Source of the DNA: Arcticibacter pallidicorallinus
Lineage (GTDB): Bacteria > Bacteroidota > Bacteroidia > Sphingobacteriales > Sphingobacteriaceae
NCBI RefSeq assembly: GCF_003002875.1
Contig: NZ_PVTH01000011.1
Span: 1-64,000, forward strand
DNA: 64,000 nt
Reading direction: 5' to 3'
Numbering within the stretch: position 1 is the stretch's first letter; every line of letters begins with the position of its first letter. Made by a program: the position numbers and the translations under genes. A model generated the notes under the pieces. That model had not been told where the DNA came from. It did not search any database and saw only the letters and a list, made by a program, of their open reading frames with translations. Positions 1 through 9,235 of the stretch are shown piece after piece.

Positions 1-401
1 GGGATAAGTCCCACTTACAGATACTGCAGTCGGACTTATCTCAGTAGGACGTCCCGTTCTTGTCCCCATCATTCCAAGCACGATTAAGGCAGGGACAGGC
101 TATTGAGAACTGCATAGTAAATAAGGCAATTCGATTCCAGCGCTTCGGACATGAGCGATTTATTTTTACTTTTTTTATTGTTAGGCAAGCGTATCAAGAA
201 TTTGACTCATATGAATACTTCTGTATTTGAAATCAGCTAGTTAACCCATTTTCAGTGGTCTCTCTAAGCGTATCACTACAAAGTCAAACCCATTGAAACT
301 CAAGTATTTATATCAAAATCTGTTGTTTTTTTCAATCCTCTCGCGTTATCTTTACTCTAATTATAAACCGATTTCCAATTAAAAATTTACAACCGAAAAT
401 T
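1..401. other. Non-coding left edge upstream of SusC
   Basis: No convincing gene is seen here. A minus-strand reading frame opens with an ATG near position 73 and runs off the left edge (about 24 codons), and a plus-strand frame enters from the left and stops at 47; neither is recognisable. The remainder is AT-rich and should hold the promoter and long leader of the SusC gene at 402. A TTTG at 201-204 followed 17 nt later by a sequence ending ATTTG (222-229) is a weak promoter candidate. The 10-mer AAGCGTATCA occurs at 187-196 and 266-275, probably by chance. Confidence 0.4.
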
Positions 402-3400
402 ATGGGAAGAAAAACTACTTTTCTTATCATCTCCCTGTGGCTGTGCTGTATGCAATTAGTCGCACAGGAAAGGGAGGTTAAAGGACTGGTCAAGGACCAG
501 CAGGGCATTGGGCTGGCGGGCGTATCCGTTAAAGTAAAGAACTCAGCGAAAGGAGTTTCGACGGATGTGAACGGGGCATTCACGATAACCGTATCTCCAA
601 ATGCCACTCTTGTATTCACAAGTATTGGCTTCATCACGAAAGAGCAGAGCGTTGGTTCTTCAAGAGAAATCAGTGTTACGATGAGTGATGACAATAAACA
701 GCTGGATGAAGTTGTTGTCATCGGTTATGGAACGGCGTCTAAGAAAGACGTGACGGGGGCCGTTTCCAGCGTTAAAGCCGCGCAACTGGAAAATGAGAAT
801 CCGCAGAATGTGACGGATATCCTGAGAGGTAACATCCCGGGACTGAATGTTGGTCTGAGCTCCAGCGCCAAAGGTGGAGGAGATTTACTTGTTCGTGGTA
901 AAACTACTCTCAGTGCCAGTACTTCACCATTGATCGTACTCGATGGGGTCATTTATTCGGGCCAGTTGTCCGATATCAATCCTAACGACATCGAATCAGT
1001 GGACGTATTGAAAGACGCCAGTTCTTTAGCCGTTTTCGGCGCTAAGGCCGCTACGGGTGTGGTTGCCATCACAACAAAGAAGGGCAAAAGCAGTACGCCA
1101 ACGATTACCGTAAACACCAATGTTGGCCTGGCGTCTCTGGCCCGGGACCAGAAAGTGTATGACGGGCCCGGATTTCTGAGATGGAGGTCCGACGTTATGA
1201 GAAGTGGCGCAGCCACGCCTGGGTACTTATATGACCATCCGGACAATCTCCCGGAAGGAATTACCATGCAGCAATGGCTCAATGGTCAAAGCGGTGATCC
1301 CCAGGACTTGTGGCTAAACAGGCTGGGTTTGGTAGCGAACGAGAAGAAAAACTTTCTGGAAGGAAAGTCTATAAACTGGTACGACGAAATATTCAGAACA
1401 GGCTTAAGGCAGGATCATACACTGAGTATGTCGGGCCGTAAAGATGAGATAACCTACTATATGTCTCTGGGCTATCTCAAAAATGAAAATCTTATTGAAG
1501 GCGGGGAATTCAGCACTGTCCGCGCACGTGTAAACCTGGAAGGCAAAGCCGCAAAGTTTCTGACTGTGGGAATGAATCTTCAGTTTGCAGACCGCGACGA
1601 GGGCTCTATTGAAGCTGCCTGGGGTGAATTGACTGCATTATCGCCTTATGGTGATATGTATAACGAAAATGGAACGCTTCGGAGAATCCCGACAGATGAC
1701 AACGGTCTCAATGCGAGGAACCCGTTTCTAAATCCGACTTACAATGATCGGATGGACAAGCAAAGTACTCTTTTCGGGAGCCTCTACGCTAAAGCAACGT
1801 TACCTTTTGGTATTACCTATCAACTAAACTTTAGTCCGGGGCTTGATAACTACAGAACTTTCAACCATCTTTCTTCCTTAAACCCGAACGTCACAACACC
1901 GGGAGGCTCCGTAACCCGCGCAAATGAAACGAGGTACAACTGGCAGGTTGACAATTTACTCAAGTGGAACAGAACCTTCAATAAGATCCATAGCGTGGAC
2001 GTTACGCTTTTAGCGAATGCTGAAAAGTACCAGACGTGGTGGACCCAGGGAGGAAACGAAGGATTTGTCCCCAACGATCAACTGGGTTACCACAATCTTT
2101 CAAGCGGAATTAAGCCAGTTGTAAATAGTGAAGACAAAATTTATACCGGCGACGCATTGATGGCACGCCTGAATTACGGCTTACTGCAACGGTACAACTT
2201 TACTGTGTCTGTAAGAAGGGACGGGTATTCTGTTTTTGGAAGTCAGAACAAAAGAGCGACTTTCCCGGCGGCGGCATTTGCCTGGACGTTCACAGAAGAG
2301 CCTTTCATGAAGTCGGCTTTAAGCTGGTTGGGCTATGGCAAGCTACGTTTATCATATGGAATTAATGGAAACAGAGACTTAAGAAACCCTGATAACAATA
2401 CCGTAGATCCCTATGCAGCGCTGACACAGCTAAACGTTGGAAAATATCAACTTGTTAACAATAGCGGATCTGCCTCAGAAGTCAACACCATCATTATTAA
2501 CAACCGCATGGGCAATGATAATCTGAAGTGGGAACAGACGAAGTCTTTCAATGCGGGTCTGGATTTTTCAGTGCTGAACGACAGACTGAGCGGTACTCTA
2601 GAGGTGTATGACAAAAAAACAAACGATCTTCTGATCAGACAAACCCTGTCGAACGTCTCAGGATATGTAAACGTGAACTCCAATCTTGCAAAGGTCACCA
2701 ACAGGGGCTTCGAGTTCAGCCTAAACAGCAAAAATGTAAGGAGCGAAAAGTTTAGCTGGAATACCAATGTGAATCTGTTCCTCAACCGTAACACTATTGA
2801 CGCTCTCGCCACTCCCAATGACGATATCGGGAATGGTTGGTTTATAGGCAGGGATATCGACGTGATCTGGGATTACAAAATCCTTGGAGTGTGGCAGGAA
2901 AACGAGGTAGAAGAAGCAAACAAATTCAATAAGGGAATCAAAGCCGGAGATTTTAAGTTACTGGACGTTGACGGAAATTACATCTACAATGATCAGGATA
3001 AACAATTCCTGGGTTATAAATCGCCAAGATTCATCTGGGCTATGAGGAATGAGTTCAACCTGTTCGGAAACATTGACTTCTCCTTTCAATTGTTGTCAAA
3101 CTGGGGACAAAAGAAGGAGTTTAATCAGGCCAGGAACCAGCCGGGAAGTGTCGGCTTCGGACGTACCAGCTCTTACGTGGTTCCGTACTGGACACCTGAA
3201 AATCCTCTGAATGATTATGCGCGCTTAAACTCAGGACTCAGCGGCACATCCTTTAATGTCTTCCGTGATAACTCGTTTATACGATTGAATACCGTAGCTC
3301 TGGCCTATTCTATTCCTCAGGGCATCTCCGATAGATTGAGATTCAAAAGCGCCAAGATCTATATGAACATTAACAACGCGGCACTGTATGCACCGACATG

Positions 3401-3473
3401 GGATTATTGGGATCCTCAGAATAACGGCCCCACACCGAGGTATTATACATTAGGTCTGAATGTCTCATTATAA
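402..3473 (+). CDS. SusC/RagA-family TonB-dependent outer-membrane transporter
   Basis: The 1023-aa protein starts with a signal peptide (about residues 1-21, ending VAQ), followed by a carboxypeptidase-regulatory-like beta-sandwich (about 25-95), a TonB-box-like segment DEVVVIGYGT at 102-111, a plug domain and a long beta-barrel reaching the C-terminus. These parts define the SusC family, which takes up oligosaccharides, peptides or other nutrients using TonB energy. It is followed after 10 nt by its SusD partner. No sensor, anti-sigma factor or glycosidase is visible nearby, so the substrate cannot be named. The start lacks a Shine-Dalgarno sequence but gives a good signal peptide. Confidence 0.95.
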   Translation: MGRKTTFLIISLWLCCMQLVAQEREVKGLVKDQQGIGLAGVSVKVKNSAKGVSTDVNGAFTITVSPNATLVFTSIGFITKEQSVGSSREISVTMSDDNKQLDEVVVIGYGTASKKDVTGAVSSVKAAQLENENPQNVTDILRGNIPGLNVGLSSSAKGGGDLLVRGKTTLSASTSPLIVLDGVIYSGQLSDINPNDIESVDVLKDASSLAVFGAKAATGVVAITTKKGKSSTPTITVNTNVGLASLARDQKVYDGPGFLRWRSDVMRSGAATPGYLYDHPDNLPEGITMQQWLNGQSGDPQDLWLNRLGLVANEKKNFLEGKSINWYDEIFRTGLRQDHTLSMSGRKDEITYYMSLGYLKNENLIEGGEFSTVRARVNLEGKAAKFLTVGMNLQFADRDEGSIEAAWGELTALSPYGDMYNENGTLRRIPTDDNGLNARNPFLNPTYNDRMDKQSTLFGSLYAKATLPFGITYQLNFSPGLDNYRTFNHLSSLNPNVTTPGGSVTRANETRYNWQVDNLLKWNRTFNKIHSVDVTLLANAEKYQTWWTQGGNEGFVPNDQLGYHNLSSGIKPVVNSEDKIYTGDALMARLNYGLLQRYNFTVSVRRDGYSVFGSQNKRATFPAAAFAWTFTEEPFMKSALSWLGYGKLRLSYGINGNRDLRNPDNNTVDPYAALTQLNVGKYQLVNNSGSASEVNTIIINNRMGNDNLKWEQTKSFNAGLDFSVLNDRLSGTLEVYDKKTNDLLIRQTLSNVSGYVNVNSNLAKVTNRGFEFSLNSKNVRSEKFSWNTNVNLFLNRNTIDALATPNDDIGNGWFIGRDIDVIWDYKILGVWQENEVEEANKFNKGIKAGDFKLLDVDGNYIYNDQDKQFLGYKSPRFIWAMRNEFNLFGNIDFSFQLLSNWGQKKEFNQARNQPGSVGFGRTSSYVVPYWTPENPLNDYARLNSGLSGTSFNVFRDNSFIRLNTVALAYSIPQGISDRLRFKSAKIYMNINNAALYAPTWDYWDPQNNGPTPRYYTLGLNVSL

Positions 3474-3483
3474 CCCAAGCAAG

Positions 3484-5367
3484 ATGAAAATTATAAATAA
3501 AAAAATTACCACTCTCGTGACCGCCGGTCTGCTTCTGCTGACTAACGGGTGCAAGGAAGATTATCTAACATCTGATCAACTATCCGTTTACTCACCGGAA
3601 ACGTCATTAACCAATGTGGCGGCTATGAAAGCCGCCCTGAACGCGCTGGGGGCAAACGTGAGACAGGAGTATTTCGGAGATTCAGCCCCCCTGTTAACGG
3701 AATCTCTTTTCTCTGATGTAGCAGTGGACGGAACCACCGATAAGAGTACTACAGCTCAGGATTTGGTTACACGCATCACTCCAGACGCTGAACTAAATAA
3801 TAACGACTATAATAAAGTAGGCTGGTACTGGATTGAAGAATTTAGAGGCATAAGGTATGCGAACACCGTCATTTCTTATATAGACAAAGTACAGTTCAGT
3901 TCTGAGGAAGAAAAGAATGCCATTCTCGGCTCTGCATACTTCTATCGCGCCTATCATTATTACCGTCTGGTGCATCAGTTTGGAGACGTTCCCTTACAAC
4001 TTAAGGATGAGGCCACTCCCCGAGACGACTTCTACTCAACAAAGAGAGAAGTTATTTTACAGAAAATGAAAGAGGACCTGGAGTTTGCTCAAACCTGGGT
4101 AAAAGACGACGTGAACAAGGGCGAGGTTACCAAAGGCGCGGTAAGTCACCTGCTTACGAAGATAAATTTATCACTGGGTAAGTTTGATGACGCTATTGCA
4201 TCAGCAAACAATGTGCTAAACGGCGGCAGGTACGGCCTGATGAAAACCCGCTTTGGAAGCACCTCAGGTGATGCTACCAGGAACGTGATCTGGGATCTGC
4301 ATCGAATGGATAATAAAGCGATATCTGCGAATAAGGAAGCTCTGTTCCTTGTAATAGACCGGGATAATCTGGCTAGCGGTTTTACTGCTAACGGATCACA
4401 GGTCATGCGTAATTGCGTACCCGCCTGGCATTTCGCGAATGTTAAAACACCGTCAGGAGCCACAGCGATTACCGACGCGATAACAGCGGAATTCCCTCTT
4501 ACACTATGGTACGGAAGAGGGATCGGAAGATACCGTGGAACACCCTACAGCACGAAGTACATCTGGACAGACAATACCGATTTAAGACATGCACCTGGTA
4601 TGTGGATGGATATGACCGACCTGGTTTACAACCATCCTGCATTGAAAAATTCGCAGAACGCTGCTGACAAAGCACTCTACGGCAAACCGCTTCAAGCATA
4701 CAACAGTACAAATGTAGCGGCAAGGTTTACCAACGGTTCTTTGGATACCATCCGCCACTGGTTCGGCTGGCCACATTATAAAGTATTTATCAGCTCAACG
4801 AACAGAGAAGCCAGAGATCCATATTGGACACCTCCAAGAGGAACAAATACCGACTGGTACGTATTCAGGGTTGCTGAAACCTATTTGCTCAGAGCCGAGG
4901 CGCATTACTGGAAAGGCAACCTTGCGGCAGCGATGGCAGACTTGAATGAAGTGCGGACGAGAGCTCAGGCTCAGCCCCTTACTAACGCTACTGAAATTAA
5001 CATAAGTACAATTCTGGATGAAAGAGCGAGGGAACTTTATTGGGAAGAACCACGAAAGACCGAACTTACACGCATCGCCTATATTTTTGCCCAGACCGGA
5101 AAACCCGCTTACAATGGTAAGGTATACGGCATGGCTAATTTTTCCGATGCCAATTTCTTCTATGACAGAATCATGGAGAAAAATGACTTTTACAGGAATG
5201 AGGTCCCCACAGTAATGGGCGTCAAGTTCCGCATTGCACCCTATCATGTGCTGTGGCCGATCCCGGCGAGTGCGCAAAGGTTCAATACGCGTGGCCGGAT
5301 AAATCAGAATAAGGGATATTCGGGCTATGAAGAGAATGTAGCGGCACTGGACAAAATTGTAGAATAA
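3484..5367 (+). CDS. SusD/RagB-family nutrient-binding outer-membrane lipoprotein
   Basis: This is the surface lipoprotein partner that caps the SusC barrel and binds substrate. I place the start at the ATG at 3484 rather than at the in-frame start at 3460 inside susC, because 3484 opens directly with a lysine-rich lipoprotein signal peptide whose lipobox ends at Cys23 (LTNGC). The mature part has the SusD arrangement: an N-terminal helical TPR-like region (around the AYFYRAYHYYRLVHQFGDVP segment) and a C-terminal RagB/SusD domain with the typical ETYLLRAEAHYWKG and REL.WE segments. About 627 aa is at the long end for the family. It is co-transcribed with susC; a hairpin follows at 5376-5407. 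Confidence 0.93.
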   Translation: MKIINKKITTLVTAGLLLLTNGCKEDYLTSDQLSVYSPETSLTNVAAMKAALNALGANVRQEYFGDSAPLLTESLFSDVAVDGTTDKSTTAQDLVTRITPDAELNNNDYNKVGWYWIEEFRGIRYANTVISYIDKVQFSSEEEKNAILGSAYFYRAYHYYRLVHQFGDVPLQLKDEATPRDDFYSTKREVILQKMKEDLEFAQTWVKDDVNKGEVTKGAVSHLLTKINLSLGKFDDAIASANNVLNGGRYGLMKTRFGSTSGDATRNVIWDLHRMDNKAISANKEALFLVIDRDNLASGFTANGSQVMRNCVPAWHFANVKTPSGATAITDAITAEFPLTLWYGRGIGRYRGTPYSTKYIWTDNTDLRHAPGMWMDMTDLVYNHPALKNSQNAADKALYGKPLQAYNSTNVAARFTNGSLDTIRHWFGWPHYKVFISSTNREARDPYWTPPRGTNTDWYVFRVAETYLLRAEAHYWKGNLAAAMADLNEVRTRAQAQPLTNATEINISTILDERARELYWEEPRKTELTRIAYIFAQTGKPAYNGKVYGMANFSDANFFYDRIMEKNDFYRNEVPTVMGVKFRIAPYHVLWPIPASAQRFNTRGRINQNKGYSGYEENVAALDKIVE

Positions 5368-5375
5368 AGTATAAA

Positions 5376-5407
5376 AAGCGGTTGTCATCATGGTATGGCA
5401 ACCGCTT
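5376..5407 (+). terminator. Probable terminator after the first SusCD pair
   Basis: Inverted repeat AAGCGGTTG / CAACCGCTT with a 14-nt loop begins 9 nt after the susD stop. The T-run after the stem is weak (CTTCTTA), so termination may be inefficient. Confidence 0.6.
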
Positions 5408-5504
5408 CTTAGCTATGAGGAAATGATTATGCGGAAGACGTGTCTTGGGAGAAATGACTATAATTGTTATTGATAATGCATAACACAGGAACTTTCTTCA
5501 ATAG

Positions 5505-6620
5505 ATGATCGTAGCAGACCAGACTAAATACCTTACCGATACCAAGCGACATTTCGAAATTCTTGACGGACTAAGAGGCGTTGCTGCTTTAGCAGTTGTC
5601 ATTTTCCACTTTATGGAATCCATCACTCCGGATTTGAAAGACAACTTTATAGCACACTCCTATCTAGCAGTCGATTTCTTCTTTTGCTTATCAGGGTTTG
5701 TAATTGCTTATGCATACGATGTGAAGTTTGCTAAAATCGGCATTGCGAACTTTTTAAAACTCCGCTTAATACGCTTACATCCGCTTGTAATCATCGGTGT
5801 TGTGTTGGGCTTGATATGCTTTATGTTAGATCCATTCAGCTCGTTGTTCGAAGAATATTCAGCGAAAACGGTGGTAATGTTTATCACGTCGTGCCTGATG
5901 ATCCCCTATCCGGCAGTTGAAGAGCGGTATTTCAACCTTTTTCATTTGAACCCACCAACCTGGTCGTTGTTCTGGGAGTATGTCGCGAATATCTTCTATG
6001 CGCTGTTTTTGGTCAAAATCAGGAATAAGGTATTGTGGGGCTTGGTCACAATTGCTGCCGTACTGTTGTGTTTTGAGGCAATCAGATCGAATAATCTGTT
6101 GGGCGGTTGGGGCAGTCCCAGCGTTGCGGCCGGAGGAATAAGGGTATTTTACTCGTTTTTAGCGGGTATGCTAATCTATAGAATGAACTGGATAATTAAG
6201 AATCCCCTTGGCTTCTTACCGCTAAGCCTATTGCTGTCTCTCGCCTTCCTTATGCCCTTTGTCGAGAAATTCAATTGGCTGAATGATTTGGTGACAGTGC
6301 TTTTTTATTTTCCGCTCCTGATAGCGCTGGGGGCGGGGTCGCTCCTTAAACCGGCGTACCTTAAGGTTTGCAGATTTTCAGGAGCGATCTCCTATCCACT
6401 TTATATGGTTCATTATCCTTTTTTGTGGGTTTTTCACAGCTATGTATTGCAGAATAATCCCCCGGTAAATGAAATGATTGCGATAACTGTTGTAGGGGTA
6501 CCGTTGTTGGTTGCCTTTGCGTATTGCATCATGGCGTTTGTGGATGTCCCGGTTCGGAAATATCTGAAGGAGAAATTTATTCCCAGACGAGAAGCGAATC
6601 AGTATAAGCAGGGCAGTTAA
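5505..6620 (+). CDS. Acyltransferase family 3 membrane protein (OafA/NodX type)
   Basis: The 371-aa protein has about ten hydrophobic segments and the family opening: FEILDGLRGVAALAVVIFHF at 17-36, where the conserved His of acyltransferase-3 proteins lies in the first membrane helix, followed by AVDFFFCLSGFVIAYAY. Members transfer acetyl or other acyl groups to surface polysaccharides, lipids or peptides at the cytoplasmic membrane. No O-antigen or capsule genes are nearby, so the acceptor is unknown. It stands alone, 137 bp after susD and about 80 bp before a small lipoprotein gene. Confidence 0.88.
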   Translation: MIVADQTKYLTDTKRHFEILDGLRGVAALAVVIFHFMESITPDLKDNFIAHSYLAVDFFFCLSGFVIAYAYDVKFAKIGIANFLKLRLIRLHPLVIIGVVLGLICFMLDPFSSLFEEYSAKTVVMFITSCLMIPYPAVEERYFNLFHLNPPTWSLFWEYVANIFYALFLVKIRNKVLWGLVTIAAVLLCFEAIRSNNLLGGWGSPSVAAGGIRVFYSFLAGMLIYRMNWIIKNPLGFLPLSLLLSLAFLMPFVEKFNWLNDLVTVLFYFPLLIALGAGSLLKPAYLKVCRFSGAISYPLYMVHYPFLWVFHSYVLQNNPPVNEMIAITVVGVPLLVAFAYCIMAFVDVPVRKYLKEKFIPRREANQYKQGS

Positions 6621-6702
6621 AAAGCGGCTGCGTTCTCCTATCACTTTTAGACTGTAGCTTTTGATGCCATTTCTTCGTAGTACATAATACAACAAGCTAC
6701 AT

Positions 6703-7011
6703 ATGAGAACGATATCTTTAACTTTATCGATACTTTTACTGATAGGAAGTGGTTGCAAAAAAGACAACTCAAACGCTATTCTAGCAGAGGCCGTCATCAG
6801 AGATGCCGGCTCTCCTGCTAGCGATGGTTGTGGATGGCTTATTGAGATCGGTGATACAACGTATTCCCCGGCTCATCTTGACGAAAATTACCAGATTAAC
6901 AATCAAGAGATCTCCATAGAATATGAACCAACGGGTGAAAAATATGGTTGTGGCTACCCTACTCTCAGATATTACGATGTGATCAAAATCAAACGTATAA
7001 AGGTCAAATAA
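6703..7011 (+). CDS. Small hypothetical lipoprotein
   Basis: A 102-aa protein with a clear lipoprotein signal peptide (MRTISLTLSILLLIGSGC, lipobox Cys18 followed by KKD). The mature part is about 85 residues with a CGW motif and a second cysteine in a YGCGYP segment, which could form a disulfide in the periplasm. I do not recognise a family. Similar short lipoproteins are common in Sphingobacteriaceae. The next confident gene starts 154 bp downstream. Confidence 0.6.
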   Translation: MRTISLTLSILLLIGSGCKKDNSNAILAEAVIRDAGSPASDGCGWLIEIGDTTYSPAHLDENYQINNQEISIEYEPTGEKYGCGYPTLRYYDVIKIKRIKVK

Positions 7012-7165
7012 TGAAGTGGAATTCGATATATGCAGATGGTGAAATAATAAAGCGAAGTCATGTTTTAAGGACCCAAAGCAATAACGATTGGGCAAAATTA
7101 AATACCTTTGGCTATCGGGGATATTTAAATGCTTAAGACTCCGTGCGGCCTTTATAGACTATGTT

Positions 7166-7651
7166 ATGAATGAACAAGACATCCGTTGGGAACAACGCTT
7201 CAGTAATTACAAAAAGGCATTAGGTAAATTGGAAGAAGCTGTCAATTTCATAGAGCACGACACCGTCCTTAAAGAGCAAATTGAAGAGCGAGAAAATATT
7301 ACCAAGATCCTGAACGATCTGATTAAACAAGGTTTGATACAGAGTTTCGAATATACTCACGAAATGGCTTGGAACGTGATGAAGGATTATGCCGCTTACC
7401 AGGGAAATGCGGAAGTACGTGGCTCCCGGGATGCTTCCAGAGAAGCCTTTGCTATGGGTTTAATTGCTGACGGGGAGGTATGGATGGAGATGATAAGGAG
7501 CCGCAATAAAACATCTCACACTTATAATGAAGAAATTGCCGATGAAATTTTTAACAATATATTAGGCGATTATTTTCACGCGTTTAAAGCCTTCAGGGAC
7601 AAAATGGAGGAGATAAAATCAGGAGAACAAGGAAGTCTATTTTATCAATAA
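7166..7651 (+). CDS. hepT: HEPN-domain protein of a HepT/MntA (HI0074-type) pair
   Basis: The 161-aa all-helical protein resembles the HI0074 family, long called nucleotidyltransferase substrate-binding protein and now grouped with HEPN RNase toxins. Residues 113-120 (RNKTSHTY) match the RX4HXY motif of HepT toxins exactly, with R113, H118 and Y120; in the characterised type VII system the partner modifies this Tyr. I use the ATG at 7166, which begins MNEQDIRWEQRF; the in-frame start at 7088 adds 26 residues unlike the family. The stop overlaps the next gene's ATG (TAATG), so the two are translationally coupled. Toxin activity is inferred from the motif and partner only. Confidence 0.8.
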   Translation: MNEQDIRWEQRFSNYKKALGKLEEAVNFIEHDTVLKEQIEERENITKILNDLIKQGLIQSFEYTHEMAWNVMKDYAAYQGNAEVRGSRDASREAFAMGLIADGEVWMEMIRSRNKTSHTYNEEIADEIFNNILGDYFHAFKAFRDKMEEIKSGEQGSLFYQ

Positions 7652-7974
7652 TGCGTTACGGACTAAAAGAAGACATTATTAACGTAATCCAAGGTGTTTT
7701 TTCTAAACACCCTCAGATAGAGAGAGTTATCTTGTATGGCTCGCGTGCCAAGGGTAACTATCGGAACAATTCCGATATAGATTTAGCACTTGTCGGGAAT
7801 AAACTTGACCTATCTACGCAATTTAAAATTGAAACAGACCTCGATAACTTACTGCTACCCTACAAAATTGATTTGTCTGTTCTTCATAAAATAGAAAATC
7901 CGGACCTGGTAGATCATATTGGCCGAAGAGGGGTTTGCTTTTATGAAGTTAAAGCTAAAAATATCACTTCATGA
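7651..7974 (+). CDS. mntA: MntA-type minimal nucleotidyltransferase (putative antitoxin)
   Basis: This 107-aa protein carries the minimal nucleotidyltransferase signature GSX10DXD: Gly30-Ser31, ten residues, then Asp42 and Asp44 (YGSRAKGNYRNNSDIDLAL). In HepT/MntA type VII toxin-antitoxin systems the MNT protein adds AMP units to the tyrosine of the HEPN toxin and so inactivates it. The start overlaps the stop of the HEPN gene by one base, and its own stop overlaps the ATG of the next gene (ATGA), so all three may share a transcript. Confidence 0.82.
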   Translation: MRYGLKEDIINVIQGVFSKHPQIERVILYGSRAKGNYRNNSDIDLALVGNKLDLSTQFKIETDLDNLLLPYKIDLSVLHKIENPDLVDHIGRRGVCFYEVKAKNITS

Positions 7975-9203
7975 CCTATCGTCTTTTCGTGTTTTTTTTT
8001 CTTGTGGTCGCTTCCTTAATTGTTCCGTTTAAGGCGGAATCACAAGTGGACACTCAAGATATAGTTGAAAGGCTTAATCACCATATTGTGCCGATTCAGA
8101 CGTTTAATCCAGATAGTAGTTTTAGTGATATCAGCTTTTTGGAGAGCTTGCTGAAAGAAAAGGAAATTATCGCTCTAGGTGAAGGGACGCATGGTACTCA
8201 TGAGTTTTTTCGGTACAAAGACAAGCTTATACGCTTTCTGGTTACAAAACTTCATTTTAAAGCGATCGCTTTTGAAAGTGACTTCGCCGCATTGATGAGT
8301 TTGGACGACTACATAAATGGAAGGCTGACAAAGCCAAGATTTTTTGGCGGGTTTCCCGCAGGGAAAGAAACCAGGGAGATACTCGAGTGGCTTCGAGCAT
8401 ATAACGGCAGCAAGCCGGAAAAAGAGAAAGTGCACATTTATGGATTAGAAGCCCGTGGTTTTGGAAACATCATACAGGTTGTCTTAGATTCGATAAGCAA
8501 CATATCAGCACCTTCGAAAGCAGTGCTTCAAAAGGTAGCAACCACCGTGCATAGCTCATTGACCAAAAAGGATATTGCTGCATTGGACTCTACAGTCTCA
8601 TCGCTCAAAATGTTGGTAACTCAGGAATACCGTCCAGCCGTTCACGTTCACTATGTTCAGTTGCTGGAACAAGAAATCGCTCGATATCTGAGGAGTGAAA
8701 AAGATCGCCTTGGAATGAGAGATAAAAACATGTTTGAAAACGCTTGCTGGATACAAAGTCAGACAGACAATAATAAGCTCATCATTTGGGCTCATAACGG
8801 TCATGTTTCGAAATCAAACATCTTCTGGCAAGACCCGCTGGGCAAACATTTGGACAAGAAATGTGGAAGCAAATATTATGTGATAGCTACTGACATGAAC
8901 CATGGTAAGGTCGGCGTTATGGCTAAGCGAAATAAGGAGCTGAAATACATGGATATTTATTATCCGCCGGTTTCATCTACTCGCAGCTACGAATATTACT
9001 TCAGTAAATGTTTCTCTAGCAACTTCCTGCTCGATCTTAGTGAAGCTTCGGGTGACAGTGTGCTAGAGACGTTCTTGAATGAGCCTAAGGAAATGCGTTT
9101 AATTGGCGGAACAGAGAAACCATCGGATCGAAAATTGTCGATGTCAAAATGCTTTGACCTAATAGCATTTTTTGACAAAACAACAGCTGCGGGGAGCCGC
9201 TGA
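7971..9203 (+). CDS. Erythromycin-esterase-family protein, secreted
   Basis: The 410-aa protein has an N-terminal signal peptide (hydrophobic 5-20, cleavage near AES/Q) and matches the EreA/EreB-like family: GEGTHGTHEFFRYKDKLIRF at about 70-89 with catalytic-type Glu71 and His74, then FESDF and WAHNGHVSK. Characterised members hydrolyse the macrolide lactone, but many relatives (succinoglycan-biosynthesis or TraB-like homologues) have unknown substrates, so resistance cannot be claimed. The start codon overlaps the mntA stop (ATGA), an odd pairing that may reflect random insertion in an accessory region. Its stop lies about 20 nt before the engB promoter element. Confidence 0.8.
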   Translation: MTYRLFVFFFLVVASLIVPFKAESQVDTQDIVERLNHHIVPIQTFNPDSSFSDISFLESLLKEKEIIALGEGTHGTHEFFRYKDKLIRFLVTKLHFKAIAFESDFAALMSLDDYINGRLTKPRFFGGFPAGKETREILEWLRAYNGSKPEKEKVHIYGLEARGFGNIIQVVLDSISNISAPSKAVLQKVATTVHSSLTKKDIAALDSTVSSLKMLVTQEYRPAVHVHYVQLLEQEIARYLRSEKDRLGMRDKNMFENACWIQSQTDNNKLIIWAHNGHVSKSNIFWQDPLGKHLDKKCGSKYYVIATDMNHGKVGVMAKRNKELKYMDIYYPPVSSTRSYEYYFSKCFSSNFLLDLSEASGDSVLETFLNEPKEMRLIGGTEKPSDRKLSMSKCFDLIAFFDKTTAAGSR

Positions 9204-9222
9204 CATTTCAATTTCATTTTCC

Positions 9223-9230
9223 TACCTTTG
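9223..9230 (+). promoter_or_regulatory. Putative -7 promoter element of engB
   Basis: TACCTTTG matches the Bacteroidota TAnnTTTG element. Only 5 nt separate it from the engB ATG, so the transcript would be nearly or fully leaderless. No TTG is seen at the expected upstream distance. Confidence 0.45.
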
Positions 9231-9235
9231 CCAGA

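Noticed and set aside
1-73. Possible 5' end of a minus-strand gene running off the left edge
   Set aside because: Only about 24 codons, no ribosome-binding sequence and no recognisable family; could equally be chance.
187-275. 10-bp direct repeat AAGCGTATCA upstream of SusC
   Set aside because: One pair of 10-mers within 400 bp can arise by chance and no further structure supports a function.
4795-5391. 198-codon minus-strand frame inside SusD
   Set aside because: Antisense to a clear SusD coding region; composition is that of a shadow frame.
7971-9203. Macrolide-resistance gene
   Set aside because: The family is broad and most members are not resistance enzymes; nothing in the sequence or context proves macrolide hydrolysis.
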